This document shows positions 35,536 through 44,192 of a stretch of DNA of 64,000 bases, piece after piece. This DNA comes from Clostridiales bacterium (lineage in GTDB: Bacteria > Bacillota > Clostridia > Oscillospirales > Oscillospiraceae): assembly GCA_019420945.1 (NCBI GenBank), contig JAHZGF010000017.1:159670-223669 (forward strand), written 5' to 3'. The notes under the pieces were generated by a model. That model was not told the DNA's origin. It searched no databases and saw nothing but the letters and a program-made list of their open reading frames with translations. Within the stretch, counting starts at the first letter, position 1, and each line of letters starts with the position of its first letter. Position numbers and translations under genes: made by a program.

Positions 35536-35566
35536 CGGCGCCGCCCTATATTTTAGGGCGGCGCCG
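35536..35566 (-). terminator. Terminator after the TIR-propeller gene
   Basis: 13-bp perfect stem (CGGCGCCGCCCTA / TAGGGCGGCGCCG) with a 5-base loop, followed on the minus strand by a T-rich tract. Confidence 0.8.
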
Positions 35567-35578
35567 GGTCCGTTTCTG

Positions 35579-38500
35579 TCAGCTCAGGCCGTATTCGCTC
35601 TTCACTTCTTCGGTGAGTCGGATATCGCCAACAATGGAACGGCCTTTCTCCACCAGCTCCTGGGTGGTATAGCGGTGATAGCTGCATAGCTGATTGGTGC
35701 CGTTCTCCTTGCCGGAGTGATAGCACAGCAGAAGCTCCTGTTGGGGCAGATAGCCCAGGCACTGAGTTGCATAGGCGGTGACGGTCCAGCCGTCGGAAGA
35801 AATCAGATTGAGTACCCGGTCATCGGTCCACAGGGCCAGATCGCCCTCCTCCGTAAAGGCCCATCGGCAGGTCCGGCTGTTGGAGGCATTATCATAGCTC
35901 TCAATTTCGGTTTTGGACAAGAAGCTTCCGTCCACCCTCCAGCGGTAAAGATAGCCGTCGGAGCAGAGCAGAAATAGCTCCTGTCCGGAGGGGGAAAAGC
36001 TGAGGCCCAGCACCTGCTGGTTGTCCAGAGGAACAGAGGTCGTCTGTGCGCCGTCCAGGCTCTTGATCCAGACCTGATCCTCTCCCACGCCGGCCATGCG
36101 GCTGCCATCCTCACTCCAGGCCGCCAACTGGGTATTGATGTAGTTCTCGGGAATCAGGGATTCCTCCAACTCCGTGACGCTGCGGTCTGTCAGAGACACC
36201 AGTGCTGTCCGGCCGTCCTCTCCAACAGCCAGCAGCTGATCCCTTTGCAGATAGAGCTCCGTGGGATCAATATTGTCCTGCCAAAGGGAGACATACTCCA
36301 CGGTATCGGCCTGGGGATCATAGATTGCCAGGGCCATTCCCTGCTCCCAGCCGTTGACAGTATAGATCAGCGCATCATCCCGCAGGACCGCACTGCCGGT
36401 CTGATTGCAGAGGGTGCCGTTCCACTCAGTGGGCAGTTCCGCCGTTTCTACCTCACCGGTGGCTGGGTCTACGGACAGCAACGCCGCCGGAGCTTCATAG
36501 CGCTCCTCCCGTAGCAGCCGAAATTGTCCGACCTCCTCTGAAAAGCCCAGCAACTGAAATTCCAGATAGTCGTCCGTGGAGTTGAGCTCCACCTGACTGC
36601 TCAGGGTGCGGTGTTCCAGGTCGTAGAGGGACAGCACGTTATTGCTGTCCAGCACCGCCAGAGTATTGTCGGTCATAGAAATTTGACTGGCTGCACCGAA
36701 TACTGCGTCAGTATTAAAAGTCTCAAAGGAATCATCTATTACACCGTAGCGATACAAAAGTACTTGAGAGTTGTAGGCGGGCAATACAAAAATCCAGCTG
36801 AAGTCATCCGGGCCATAGACCAGCTCCGCCTGAGTCAGGTCATTTTTCAGGGTGGTAATTCCACTGCAGTGGTTATCATCGAAGTAGTAAACAGCCTGGG
36901 TGCCGTCCCGTAAGACCAACAGACTTTCATTCTCTTTCACAGTCACATCCAAAATGGGTGCAGAAGTCTCACAGCGGCCCAACACTTGGCCGGTGGCGCA
37001 GTCCATTCGCTGGCAGACGTTTGCCGTGGTGTACAGCACTTCCGCTCCGTCTGAGCACAGATTGAGCTCAGAGTCATAGGAAATCTGATAATAGCTCAGC
37101 TCAGTACTCCAGATGGTCTGGCCTGTTTCCCCATCGCTTCCCGTGACACATGCGGTGTTTTCCACCAGGTAAGAAAAGTAATCGTACATTCCATAGCTGG
37201 AGTCCTCTTTTCCCGGCGTACCGGCCGAAATCACATCACCTCCGGGTGTAAAGCAGAAATCCGCCAAATAATCATAGGACTGTTCCAGATAGAATCCGGC
37301 GCCCTGCTCCAGGTCAAAGCGGCAGATGTAATACCGGGAGTCCTGCAAAACAGCCAGCAACACCTTGCTACCGTCCTGGGAAAACGCACTCTCTTTCATC
37401 TGGACCACTCCGGGGGACACTTCTGTCCCAGGTACCGAAGGCACCGTGTATTGTTTCAGCACGGTTCCGTCGGCTAGATCCACCAGGTACAGGTAGGTTA
37501 CGGTGGTCCAACCCTCTGCGCTGGTGCTTGCTGTCACCACTAGCTGGGTCTGATCCGGAGTTATCTGCACTTCACAGCCATAGAAGCCCTGTTCCATCTT
37601 CCAGAGCAGTTCGCCGGTGGCACGGTCGTAGCATAGCACCACTCCATCTCCCCAGACCACCAGCCGGTTGTCCTTTGCCATCAGCATACCGTCCACAGAA
37701 ACGCCCGGGTCAATGGTCTGGGTCCGCTGAACCGTCTCCGTGTCCCAGAGGGTGATCAGATTCATGTTGTCCAGAATGCAGAGCTGCTCCCCTTGTTCGT
37801 CTGCCTGGAATTCTCGAGGATCGCCGTCTGGCTCAAAAGCCCCGGTGACCACCGGGCTGTCACTTTCCGTCAGATAGGCGTTTACAGCCAGCCCCAGGGC
37901 ATATTCCGCCTGAGGTACCACCGGCCGATTGTTCGTCTCATTCGGCAGGGCCTCCAGGGCCAACAGAATGGCGGTCAGTCGGTCACCATTGTCCAATTGC
38001 TCCTGCGCCGCCGCGGCCAGATATCTGGATTCATTGCGTAAAGACTGCTGATAATTCTCCCGGATGATCATGCTGGTGCGGACAAAGTAGACGCTGAGGC
38101 ACAGGGAGACTGCCAATGCCACGGAAAGGCCGGCGGTCAGTCGACGGAGCCGGTACTGGCGTTGGCGCTGGCGCAGTTCGTCATAGGCACAGCCCAACAG
38201 GGCAGCCACCAGCCGGGGCAGTTCCTCCCGCCGGGCCTGACGGGGCGGCACTCGCCAGTCGCAGGAAAGGGGCTCCACAGGAATTTTCTGAACCACACCA
38301 GTGGACGGGTCCGCCTTTTCGTCATAGCGCAAAATTTCCGGGATGATATCCACCGGCTCCCCTTCCGCCAGAACCGTGAGAATTTGTCGGCGGGTATGGG
38401 TTTGCAGAAATGTTTCGATTTCTCGCTCAACCCATACCGATTCCCCGGTGCGGGGAGAGCAGATGACAATCAGAAAGTCGGAATTAGCCAGCGCCTCCGT

Positions 38501-38704
38501 AATATCGTCGTTCAGATCGCTGGTAATGGGCAGTTCTTCCTTGTCTCGAAAGATACGGCCAATCTTCTGCTTCCCGGTCTTTTTCCGCAGAGACCGGGGC
38601 ACGTAAAAACGCTCCAGCCGGCGCTGAATCTCTGCGGCAATTTTGGAGTCCACCGGACTATGCCGGTAGGAAATAAAGGCGTTATAGCGGGTGCTCACAG
38701 ACAA
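35579..38704 (-). CDS. TIR domain - transmembrane - beta-propeller protein
   Basis: 1041-residue protein. Residues 1-about 165 are a TIR domain: AFISYRHS (9-16), FRDKEELP (52-59), FLIVICSP (77-84) and SVWVEREIETFL, where Glu95 takes the position of the catalytic glutamate of TIR NADases. A basic stretch (RQRQYRLRR, about 180-189) precedes one membrane helix (about 191-209). A helical ESRYLAAAAQEQLDNGDRL segment then leads into about 750 residues of WD40/PQQ-like repeats. By the positive-inside rule TIR is cytosolic and the propeller is outside. TTG start, with GTG at 38698 an alternative. It lies 27 bp after rarA and probably shares its promoter. A receptor-like defence or signalling role is inference. 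Confidence 0.85.
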   Translation of the reverse strand: MSVSTRYNAFISYRHSPVDSKIAAEIQRRLERFYVPRSLRKKTGKQKIGRIFRDKEELPITSDLNDDITEALANSDFLIVICSPRTGESVWVEREIETFLQTHTRRQILTVLAEGEPVDIIPEILRYDEKADPSTGVVQKIPVEPLSCDWRVPPRQARREELPRLVAALLGCAYDELRQRQRQYRLRRLTAGLSVALAVSLCLSVYFVRTSMIIRENYQQSLRNESRYLAAAAQEQLDNGDRLTAILLALEALPNETNNRPVVPQAEYALGLAVNAYLTESDSPVVTGAFEPDGDPREFQADEQGEQLCILDNMNLITLWDTETVQRTQTIDPGVSVDGMLMAKDNRLVVWGDGVVLCYDRATGELLWKMEQGFYGCEVQITPDQTQLVVTASTSAEGWTTVTYLYLVDLADGTVLKQYTVPSVPGTEVSPGVVQMKESAFSQDGSKVLLAVLQDSRYYICRFDLEQGAGFYLEQSYDYLADFCFTPGGDVISAGTPGKEDSSYGMYDYFSYLVENTACVTGSDGETGQTIWSTELSYYQISYDSELNLCSDGAEVLYTTANVCQRMDCATGQVLGRCETSAPILDVTVKENESLLVLRDGTQAVYYFDDNHCSGITTLKNDLTQAELVYGPDDFSWIFVLPAYNSQVLLYRYGVIDDSFETFNTDAVFGAASQISMTDNTLAVLDSNNVLSLYDLEHRTLSSQVELNSTDDYLEFQLLGFSEEVGQFRLLREERYEAPAALLSVDPATGEVETAELPTEWNGTLCNQTGSAVLRDDALIYTVNGWEQGMALAIYDPQADTVEYVSLWQDNIDPTELYLQRDQLLAVGEDGRTALVSLTDRSVTELEESLIPENYINTQLAAWSEDGSRMAGVGEDQVWIKSLDGAQTTSVPLDNQQVLGLSFSPSGQELFLLCSDGYLYRWRVDGSFLSKTEIESYDNASNSRTCRWAFTEEGDLALWTDDRVLNLISSDGWTVTAYATQCLGYLPQQELLLCYHSGKENGTNQLCSYHRYTTQELVEKGRSIVGDIRLTEEVKSEYGLS

Positions 38705-38731
38705 ACATCCTCTCGTTCTCTACAATAGGCT

Positions 38732-40051
38732 TTAGGGCCGGTGCTTCTCCTTCCAGTCCCGGATCTGATCCAGTCTGGCTCGGAATCGGGGTTCCAAGCC
38801 CTGATCTGTGGGGTGGTAATAGGTTCTGTCTGCCAAAGAGTCCGGCAAACACTGCATATTGGTCAGATGGTCTTCGGTGTTGTGGGCATATTGATATCCC
38901 TTTCCATAGTCCAGTTCCCGCATAAGACGGGTTGGGGCGTTACGCAGCGCCAAGGGGACCGGCTCTGCCATGCGGCTCTGGGCGTCCTTTTTGGCCGCCT
39001 CATAGGCGGTATAAAGGGCGTTTGACTTGGGGGCCAGGGACAAGTAGACCACCGCCTGGGTTAGATGCACGGTACACTCAGGCATGCCGATGAAGTGACA
39101 GGCCTGGTACGCGGCCACGGCAATTTCCAGAGCCCGGGGATCTGCCAGCCCCACGTCCTCACTGGCAAAACGGGTGACCCGTCGGGCCACATAAAGGGGA
39201 TCCTCCCCCGCTTCCAGCATTCGAGCCAGCCAATACACCGCTGCGTCCGGGTCGGAATTGCGCATGGATTTATGGAGGGCGGAGATCAGGTTATATTTCT
39301 CCTCGCCTCCCTTGTCGTAGAGCAGCGATTTTTTGGAGATGCACTGCTCCAGAATCTCGTGAGAAACGGTGACGGTGTCCCCTTCCGTCTCCCCATTCAG
39401 TACCACCATCTCCAGGGTGGACAGGGCGCTGCGGGCGTCACCGTTGGCAAAGTTGGCAATAAGCTCCAGCACATCCTCCGGCATGCTCAGTTTCTGCTTT
39501 CCAAAGCCTCGTTCATCAGTAACGGCCCGGGTCAACAAGGTCGTCAGCTCCTCTCTGGAAAGAGGTTGGAGCACGAACACCTTGCACCGGGAAAGCAGGG
39601 CGCTGTTGACTTCAAAAGAGGGGTTTTCTGTAGTGGCTCCGATGAGCACGATGCTCCCCTTCTCTACAAAGGGCAAAAAGGCATCCTGCTGGGCTTTGTT
39701 GAACCGGTGAATTTCGTCCACAAAGACGATGGTCCGAGCACCAAATCGCCGGTTTTCTTCGGCCTGGCGCATGACGTCCCGAATCTCCTTGATGCCGCTG
39801 GTAACGGCGGAAAAGTCAATAAACTCTGCCCTGGTTCGGTTGGCGATGATTCGGGCCAGGGTGGTCTTGCCCACCCCTGGAGGCCCCCAGAAAATCATGG
39901 AAGAGATCTGATCGGTCTCGATGAGCCGGCGGAGCACCTTGCCCTCCCCCAAAAGGTGGGTCTGACCCACAAATTCCTCCAGGGTCTGAGGGCGCAGCCG
40001 GGCCGCCAGCGGCTGACTGACCGTATGCCCCAGAATGGTCTGTTGTTCCAT
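38732..40051 (-). CDS. rarA: Replication-associated recombination protein RarA (MgsA-like AAA+ ATPase)
   Basis: 439-residue clamp-loader-like ATPase acting at stalled replication forks. It has RPQTLEEFVGQTHLLG at the start, Walker A GPPGVGKTT, Walker B FVDEIHRFNKAQQDAFLP, sensor GATTENPSFEV and the C-terminal MgsA domain with RNAPTRLMRELDYGKGYQYAH (shown in part). ATG at 40051 follows GGGAGG; a TTG one codon earlier and a GTG four codons earlier also exist. Promoter at 40110-40138. No terminator separates it from the TIR gene downstream. Confidence 0.95.
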   Translation of the reverse strand: MEQQTILGHTVSQPLAARLRPQTLEEFVGQTHLLGEGKVLRRLIETDQISSMIFWGPPGVGKTTLARIIANRTRAEFIDFSAVTSGIKEIRDVMRQAEENRRFGARTIVFVDEIHRFNKAQQDAFLPFVEKGSIVLIGATTENPSFEVNSALLSRCKVFVLQPLSREELTTLLTRAVTDERGFGKQKLSMPEDVLELIANFANGDARSALSTLEMVVLNGETEGDTVTVSHEILEQCISKKSLLYDKGGEEKYNLISALHKSMRNSDPDAAVYWLARMLEAGEDPLYVARRVTRFASEDVGLADPRALEIAVAAYQACHFIGMPECTVHLTQAVVYLSLAPKSNALYTAYEAAKKDAQSRMAEPVPLALRNAPTRLMRELDYGKGYQYAHNTEDHLTNMQCLPDSLADRTYYHPTDQGLEPRFRARLDQIRDWKEKHRP

Positions 40052-40109
40052 CAATGCCCTCACCTCCCTTTGGAATTCTGATTGCTTCCGGTCGATCTTT
40101 TATGCTTTT

Positions 40110-40138
40110 ATTATATAAGCACAACTTTGGCCACGCAA
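40110..40138 (-). promoter_or_regulatory. Promoter of rarA (and probably the TIR gene)
   Basis: Minus strand TTGCGT (40138-40133), 17-bp spacer, TATAAT (40115-40110). Confidence 0.8.
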
Positions 40139-40143
40139 GAAAA

Positions 40144-40177
40144 AAGAAGGCATTTGAACGATTTCAAATGCCTTCTT
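40144..40177. terminator. Terminator after xerD
   Basis: Perfect 15-bp stem AAGAAGGCATTTGAA / TTCAAATGCCTTCTT, 4-base loop; T-rich on the minus-strand side (TTTTTTC). Isolates spoIIM-xerD from rarA. Confidence 0.88.
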
Positions 40178-40190
40178 AATTTCATTTTAA

Positions 40191-41066
40191 TTATGCCTTA
40201 GGATGGGCCTTGTTGTATACGTCTTTCAGTTTCTGGTTCACCAACTGGGCGTAGATCTGGGTGGAGGAGATGTCAGAATGACCCAGCATCTCCTGAATGG
40301 AACGCAGATCGGCACCGTTGGCCAACAGATGAGCAGCAAAGGAGTGGCGCAGGGTGTGAGGGGTAATATCGGTCTTGATTCCCGCCTTTTCCTGGTAGCC
40401 TTTGATGATCTTCCAGAACCCCTGACGGCTCATCCGCTCACCGTTCATATTGACAAACAGGGCGTGCTCCCCTTCCACGGCCAACTGGGGGCGTACGTTG
40501 CGGACATAGTCAGAGATAGCCTTCACCGCTCCGGGATAGAGGGGGATGATCCGCTCCTTGTTCTTGGAGAAGCAACGAATAAAGCCGGCAGCCAGATTGA
40601 CATGCTCCACATCCAGGGAGATGAGCTCGCTGACCCGGATGCCGGTGGCATAAAGCAACTCCAGCATGGCGTGATCCCGGTACCCCTTCTGATCCACACA
40701 CTGAGGCTGGGCCAACAGCAGCTCCACCTCCTGGTTGGTCAGGATCTGGGGCAGCTTACGCTCCACCTTGATGGACTTGGCCCCCAAAGCGGGGTTGGAC
40801 TCCCGGCGCCCGGTGGACACCATCCAACCGTAAAAGCACTTCAAAGAGGCCAGCGAACGGGTGACGGTGGCGGCGGATTTGCCTTTGCCGGTCAGCCAGC
40901 TGTCATAACCCTCGATCACTTCAGTGTCCGCCTCGGCGAGAGAGACCCCTTCCACCTGCAGATAGCGGTTGAATTGGGTCAGATCCCGCACGTAGGAACT
41001 CACCGTGTTGGCCGAGGATTTCTTTTCAGTTGTGAGATAGGATTTAAACTCCTCAATCAGATCCAT
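40191..41066 (-). CDS. xerD: Site-specific tyrosine recombinase XerD
   Basis: 291-residue integrase-family recombinase that resolves chromosome dimers at dif. The N-terminal SAM-like domain begins MDLIEEFKSYLTTEKKSSAN; catalytic residues lie in YATGIRVSELI (Arg), HTLRHSFAAHLL (His-x-x-Arg), LGHSDISSTQIYAQ (His and nucleophilic Tyr). No phage genes surround it and its length is standard, so it is the housekeeping enzyme. Start at 41066; the longer frame upstream overlaps spoIIM. It lies 16 bp after spoIIM. Confidence 0.93.
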   Translation of the reverse strand: MDLIEEFKSYLTTEKKSSANTVSSYVRDLTQFNRYLQVEGVSLAEADTEVIEGYDSWLTGKGKSAATVTRSLASLKCFYGWMVSTGRRESNPALGAKSIKVERKLPQILTNQEVELLLAQPQCVDQKGYRDHAMLELLYATGIRVSELISLDVEHVNLAAGFIRCFSKNKERIIPLYPGAVKAISDYVRNVRPQLAVEGEHALFVNMNGERMSRQGFWKIIKGYQEKAGIKTDITPHTLRHSFAAHLLANGADLRSIQEMLGHSDISSTQIYAQLVNQKLKDVYNKAHPKA

Positions 41067-41082
41067 AGCGGGATCCTCCTTC

Positions 41083-41679
41083 TCACTGGGTAAAAGGCTG
41101 AATATTGGACACAAAGCTAGGCAAAAACCACAGCTCTGCAATACAGCAAAGGAAAATAAGCGCTGCCCCCACCAGCAGAACCAGCAGGGCAAACATGGGA
41201 CGAGAAAATAATCCGTCGTCCTCTGGGGCGCTGCGACGCAGTTCCCCTACGCTGCGGACCATTCCGGCGGCAGAAACCAGCAGCAATGGTGCACAGGTAA
41301 ACAACGCGATCAGGAAAAAGTGCAGAAACACGCTCAAGCGGCTGCCTTGGACAAAGAGGGCGGAAAAACTGAATCCCATGAGCAGCCCCCGTAGAAAGAC
41401 CAAAGGATAGAGCAAAAACAGCCCCAAGGCAGACATGGCCAAAAGCGACCCAAATAGCAGCCATCGGAAATAGGACCAATACACGCCCCAGAACTGAAGC
41501 CAAGTCACCTGATCATCCGGCAGAAAGGCCACGCCCTCCAAATCGGCAAATTGCCCCAAACGTCCGGAGAGAAAAAAACCCGCCAACAGTCCCAGCGCAA
41601 ACAGCACTGTGCCGGCCAGCAAAAACAAACCGGGTGTGGGCCGGGATTGATCCCGCACTTTCAACCGTCTGCGCACCAT
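41083..41679 (-). CDS. spoIIM: Stage II sporulation protein M (SpoIIM)
   Basis: 198-residue integral membrane protein with about five hydrophobic segments, matching the SpoIIM family of the DMP engulfment complex (SpoIID-M-P), which remodels the septal wall during sporulation. It has the early LFALGLLAGFFLSG helix and PLVFLRGLLMGFSFSALF in the middle, typical of the family. Its pairing with xerD immediately downstream is common in Clostridia. Two palindromes lie upstream in a 389-bp gene-free stretch. Confidence 0.85.
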   Translation of the reverse strand: MVRRRLKVRDQSRPTPGLFLLAGTVLFALGLLAGFFLSGRLGQFADLEGVAFLPDDQVTWLQFWGVYWSYFRWLLFGSLLAMSALGLFLLYPLVFLRGLLMGFSFSALFVQGSRLSVFLHFFLIALFTCAPLLLVSAAGMVRSVGELRRSAPEDDGLFSRPMFALLVLLVGAALIFLCCIAELWFLPSFVSNIQPFTQ

Positions 41680-42068
41680 AGAATCACCTCATGGGTACTC
41701 TATGAAATCGGAAACGGAATTATGTCCAGCTATCACCATTTGGCGATAACGCGCATTCTTGTTTGGATTTCCAAACAAGTGTTATAATCCATGTAACCAC
41801 ACAATTCGACACACGATGTATAATAGCCTTATTTTCTCATTTTCGCAAGCGTTTCCATAAAAATAATTATTTTTTGTGTATTATGCTGAAATATTATGTT
41901 AATGCGTTTGCCTGAATTTTATGTAAACTCAACAAACTTAGTTAACATTTTCGCAACATTTTGGGGGTATTACCGTTTACCAAAGCAAAATATAGGGGCA
42001 GTCGCCCAAAGCAGGCGCCTGCCCCTATTCCCTTCCTCAGAAGGTCATTTTCTTCATTTTTGTGCAAT
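41680..42068. other. AT-rich intergenic region with two palindromes
   Basis: No credible gene in 389 bp. It holds TATCACC ATTT GGCGATA (41731-41748, one mismatched pair) and the perfect CTTGTTTGG ATTT CCAAACAAG (41758-41779). TATAAT at 41783-41788 sits 18 bp from TTGTTT (41759-41764) on the plus strand, yet no plus-strand gene follows. The rest up to 41985 is very AT-rich with no structure I could read; an unannotated small RNA cannot be excluded. Confidence 0.5.
41992..42028 (-). terminator. Terminator of the SCIFF maturase gene
   Basis: ATAGGGGCAG / CTGCCCCTAT 10-bp stem with a GC-rich 17-base loop, followed by ATTTTGCTTT on the minus strand. Confidence 0.8.
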
Positions 42069-43433
42069 TCACTCGGCTTTATCAACCAGCCCGGAGCGAA
42101 TGGCCCGGATGGCAATGGCGCACTCCAGACGTTTCCGCTCCAATTCGCACCCCACATGGCTGGGTTGCGTTATGTCTCCGTTGACATTATAGTTGGCCGC
42201 AGAGCAACCGCCGGAGCAGTAGAATTTCGCCCAGCAGTCGGCGCACTCTTTACGAGTATAGATATTCATACCCGCAAACTTAGAGGACAGCTCCATGTCA
42301 AAGCTATCATCATAGACATTGCCCAGCTTGAATTCTTCGTTGCCCACAAATTGGTGACAGGGATAGATGTCGCCATCCGGCGTAATACAGACATACTCAC
42401 AGCCGGCACCGCAGCCCCGCATCCGCTTAATGACACAAGGGCCCTGGGCCAGATCTACGTTGAAGTGGAAGAAGTTGACTTCAGGATGATCCAGAAGGTA
42501 ATGAGCCAGCCGGTCATACTCGGCGCACACCTGAGGCACATCCTCCTCCCGGATCGCAAAGGGATCATCGGGCTTGCCCACGGCAGGCTCCACGGAGACG
42601 CTCTCAAACCCCTGGGATGCAATATGGATCACATCATCGGCAAAGTCCAGGTTGTCCCGAGTGAAGGTGCCCCGGAGATAATAGTCCTTATCCCCTCTTC
42701 CCTCCACCAGCTTTTTGAATTTGGGTACAATCAAGTCATAGCTGCCGGTACCCTTGGCAGTGGGACGATGGGCATCGTTGACCTCGGGGCGGCCGTCCAA
42801 AGACAGCACGCAGTTGGACATCTCCTCATTGATATAGTCGATGTTCTCCTGGTTCAGCAGCACACCATTGGTAGTGATGGTGAAGCGGAAGGCCTTCCCC
42901 TTCTCTTCCTCAATAGACCGGGCGTACTTGACCGTCTCCTTGACAGTCTCCATAGCCATCAAAGGTTCGCCGCCGAAGAAGTCCACCTCAATGTTGTGGC
43001 GAATGCCGGAACGCTTGATCACAAAATCAATCGCCTTCTTGGCGGTCTCCACGCTCATGGTCTTGCGGCCCAGGCCAAAATCACCGGTGGAAGCAAAGCA
43101 ATACTTGCACCGCAGATTGCAGTCATGGGACACATTCAGACACAGCGCCTTCACCGGGGCGTTTTTGATGACCGCCATAGCGGGGTTCACATAGTCGTCC
43201 TTTTCAAAGAGCAAGCCCTGGTTCTGGAGTTCCAGCAACTCCGCCCAGCACTCGTCCAGCTCCTGGGCAGGATAATGGCTCAGCTTGTCCTTCAGCTCCT
43301 GAGGACATTCCGAACCCATGGGTCCCTCCACCTCCCGGAGCAGATCATACATGATTTTGTCCAGCACATGGACAGCGCCGCTGTTCACGTCCACCGCGAT
43401 ATAACAGCCCAGCGCCTCAAAGGTATGTACCAA
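42069..43433 (-). CDS. scfB: Radical SAM SCIFF peptide maturase (thioether-forming)
   Basis: 454-residue radical SAM/SPASM enzyme that installs thioether cross-links between Cys residues and alpha-carbons of the SCIFF peptide. The cluster motif CNLRCKYCF (CxxxCxxC) lies near residue 105, and SPASM cysteines follow: CGAGCEYVC, CHQFVG and CADCWAKFYCSGGC near the C-terminus. The start is TTG at 43433 (reading MVHTFEALGCYIAVDVNSG, the usual family N-terminus), seven bases after GGAGG; the ATG further upstream is out of family alignment. It follows its substrate gene by 70 bp across a hairpin. Confidence 0.95.
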   Translation of the reverse strand: MVHTFEALGCYIAVDVNSGAVHVLDKIMYDLLREVEGPMGSECPQELKDKLSHYPAQELDECWAELLELQNQGLLFEKDDYVNPAMAVIKNAPVKALCLNVSHDCNLRCKYCFASTGDFGLGRKTMSVETAKKAIDFVIKRSGIRHNIEVDFFGGEPLMAMETVKETVKYARSIEEEKGKAFRFTITTNGVLLNQENIDYINEEMSNCVLSLDGRPEVNDAHRPTAKGTGSYDLIVPKFKKLVEGRGDKDYYLRGTFTRDNLDFADDVIHIASQGFESVSVEPAVGKPDDPFAIREEDVPQVCAEYDRLAHYLLDHPEVNFFHFNVDLAQGPCVIKRMRGCGAGCEYVCITPDGDIYPCHQFVGNEEFKLGNVYDDSFDMELSSKFAGMNIYTRKECADCWAKFYCSGGCSAANYNVNGDITQPSHVGCELERKRLECAIAIRAIRSGLVDKAE

Positions 43434-43457
43434 TTCAGCACCTCCAAAAAGACAGCA

Positions 43458-43485
43458 GAAAGGGCGGGCGCAGGCCCACCCTTTC
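43458..43485 (-). terminator. Intercistronic hairpin between SCIFF and its maturase
   Basis: GAAAGGG-c-GGGC / GCCC-a-CCCTTTC, 4-base loop, followed on the minus strand by a partly T-rich tract. It probably attenuates transcription so that peptide transcripts exceed maturase transcripts. Confidence 0.65.
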
Positions 43486-43503
43486 AAAACAGAATTCGTT
43501 TAA

Positions 43504-43647
43504 TTACTTATTGTGCTCGCACTTCTGGTTGGCCACAGTGCAGGAAGTCTTGCAGGCAGACTGGCAGGAAGTCTGGCACTCGCCGCAGCCGCCATGGGCA
43601 GCGCTGTTCTTCAGAGTGGCACCGTTCAGAATCTTGACATGCTTCAA
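43504..43647 (-). CDS. scfA: SCIFF peptide (six cysteines in forty-five residues)
   Basis: 47-residue ribosomally made precursor found throughout Clostridia. Six cysteines lie in CGECQTSCQSACKTSC plus a final Cys in NQKCEHNK. The start is TTG at 43647, eight bases after GGAGG, giving MKHVKILNGATLKNS, the usual leader. It has a near-consensus promoter of its own. The mature product and its role are unknown; near-universal conservation in Clostridia suggests a core function, perhaps in sporulation or signalling. Confidence 0.96.
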   Translation of the reverse strand: MKHVKILNGATLKNSAAHGGCGECQTSCQSACKTSCTVANQKCEHNK

Positions 43648-43678
43648 AGGAATCCCCTCCTTGTCTAATCTTTTTGCC

Positions 43679-43707
43679 ATTATAGCATATCAATCCAGCC
43701 TTTTCAA
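43679..43707 (-). promoter_or_regulatory. Promoter of scfA-scfB
   Basis: Minus strand TTGAAA (43707-43702), 17-bp spacer, TATAAT (43684-43679). Confidence 0.9.
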
Positions 43708-43715
43708 TCGTTTTT

Positions 43716-44114
43716 CTATTTTTTCCGCAGTGCACACAGCACCCCAGCCACGGCACCACCCAGCAAGGCAGCCCCAAAGCGTCCTGCAATGGCACCCAGA
43801 GGCATCATGCCGTAGACCACACAGCCTCCTAATAAGGTAACTGCCACGATCTCCACTCCAGTACAGACGCCCCACATCAAGGGCATTCCTTCAAACTTCC
43901 TGGCCACAAACAAACCGCCAGCCAGCGACGCAAGAAACAGTGCCACCGGAACGCCTTTTCGGATCTGATCCACCCCTACGCTGCCCCGAACAACCAAGGA
44001 CGACATCAGCAGTCCCACACCCAGCAACACCAGCAGACCTACCGCCAGCCCCATCAGCAGTACCGCAGCCAACACACCAGGCTTGGGCATGGATTTTCTT
44101 TTTTGTTCGGACAT
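43716..44114 (-). CDS. TIGR04086 family membrane protein
   Basis: 132-residue protein with four hydrophobic segments and short charged ends. It matches the four-helix TIGR04086 family that is encoded next to SCIFF in most Clostridia, as here (68 bp before scfA). Function is unknown; export or immunity for the SCIFF product is a common guess. ATG at 44114 is preceded by GGGAGGGTG, which lies inside a hairpin that also follows yajC, so translation or read-through may be regulated. Confidence 0.85.
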   Translation of the reverse strand: MSEQKRKSMPKPGVLAAVLLMGLAVGLLVLLGVGLLMSSLVVRGSVGVDQIRKGVPVALFLASLAGGLFVARKFEGMPLMWGVCTGVEIVAVTLLGGCVVYGMMPLGAIAGRFGAALLGGAVAGVLCALRKK

Positions 44115-44119
44115 AATAA

Positions 44120-44170
44120 AACACCCTCCCCTCAGACTGATCATTCAAGCCTATGCGGGAAGGGTGTTGT
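44120..44170 (-). terminator. Hairpin after yajC that overlaps the next ribosome binding site
   Basis: AACACCCTTCCC pairs with GGGAGGGTGTT across a long loop, followed by TTATT on the minus strand. It can end yajC transcripts and, when read through, would mask the GGGAGGG site of the TIGR04086 gene. Confidence 0.55.
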
Positions 44171-44192
44171 TTATACGGATGATACTGGATGA

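Noticed and set aside
35579..38704. Multi-gene anti-phage defence island around the TIR gene
   Set aside because: Neighbours are housekeeping (rarA, ruvCAB, xerD); no second defence component is encoded nearby, so only a single-gene hypothesis is kept.
40191..41066. Tyrosine recombinase as a sign of an integrated element
   Set aside because: Standard XerD length and operon with spoIIM; no att-like repeats or phage genes around it.
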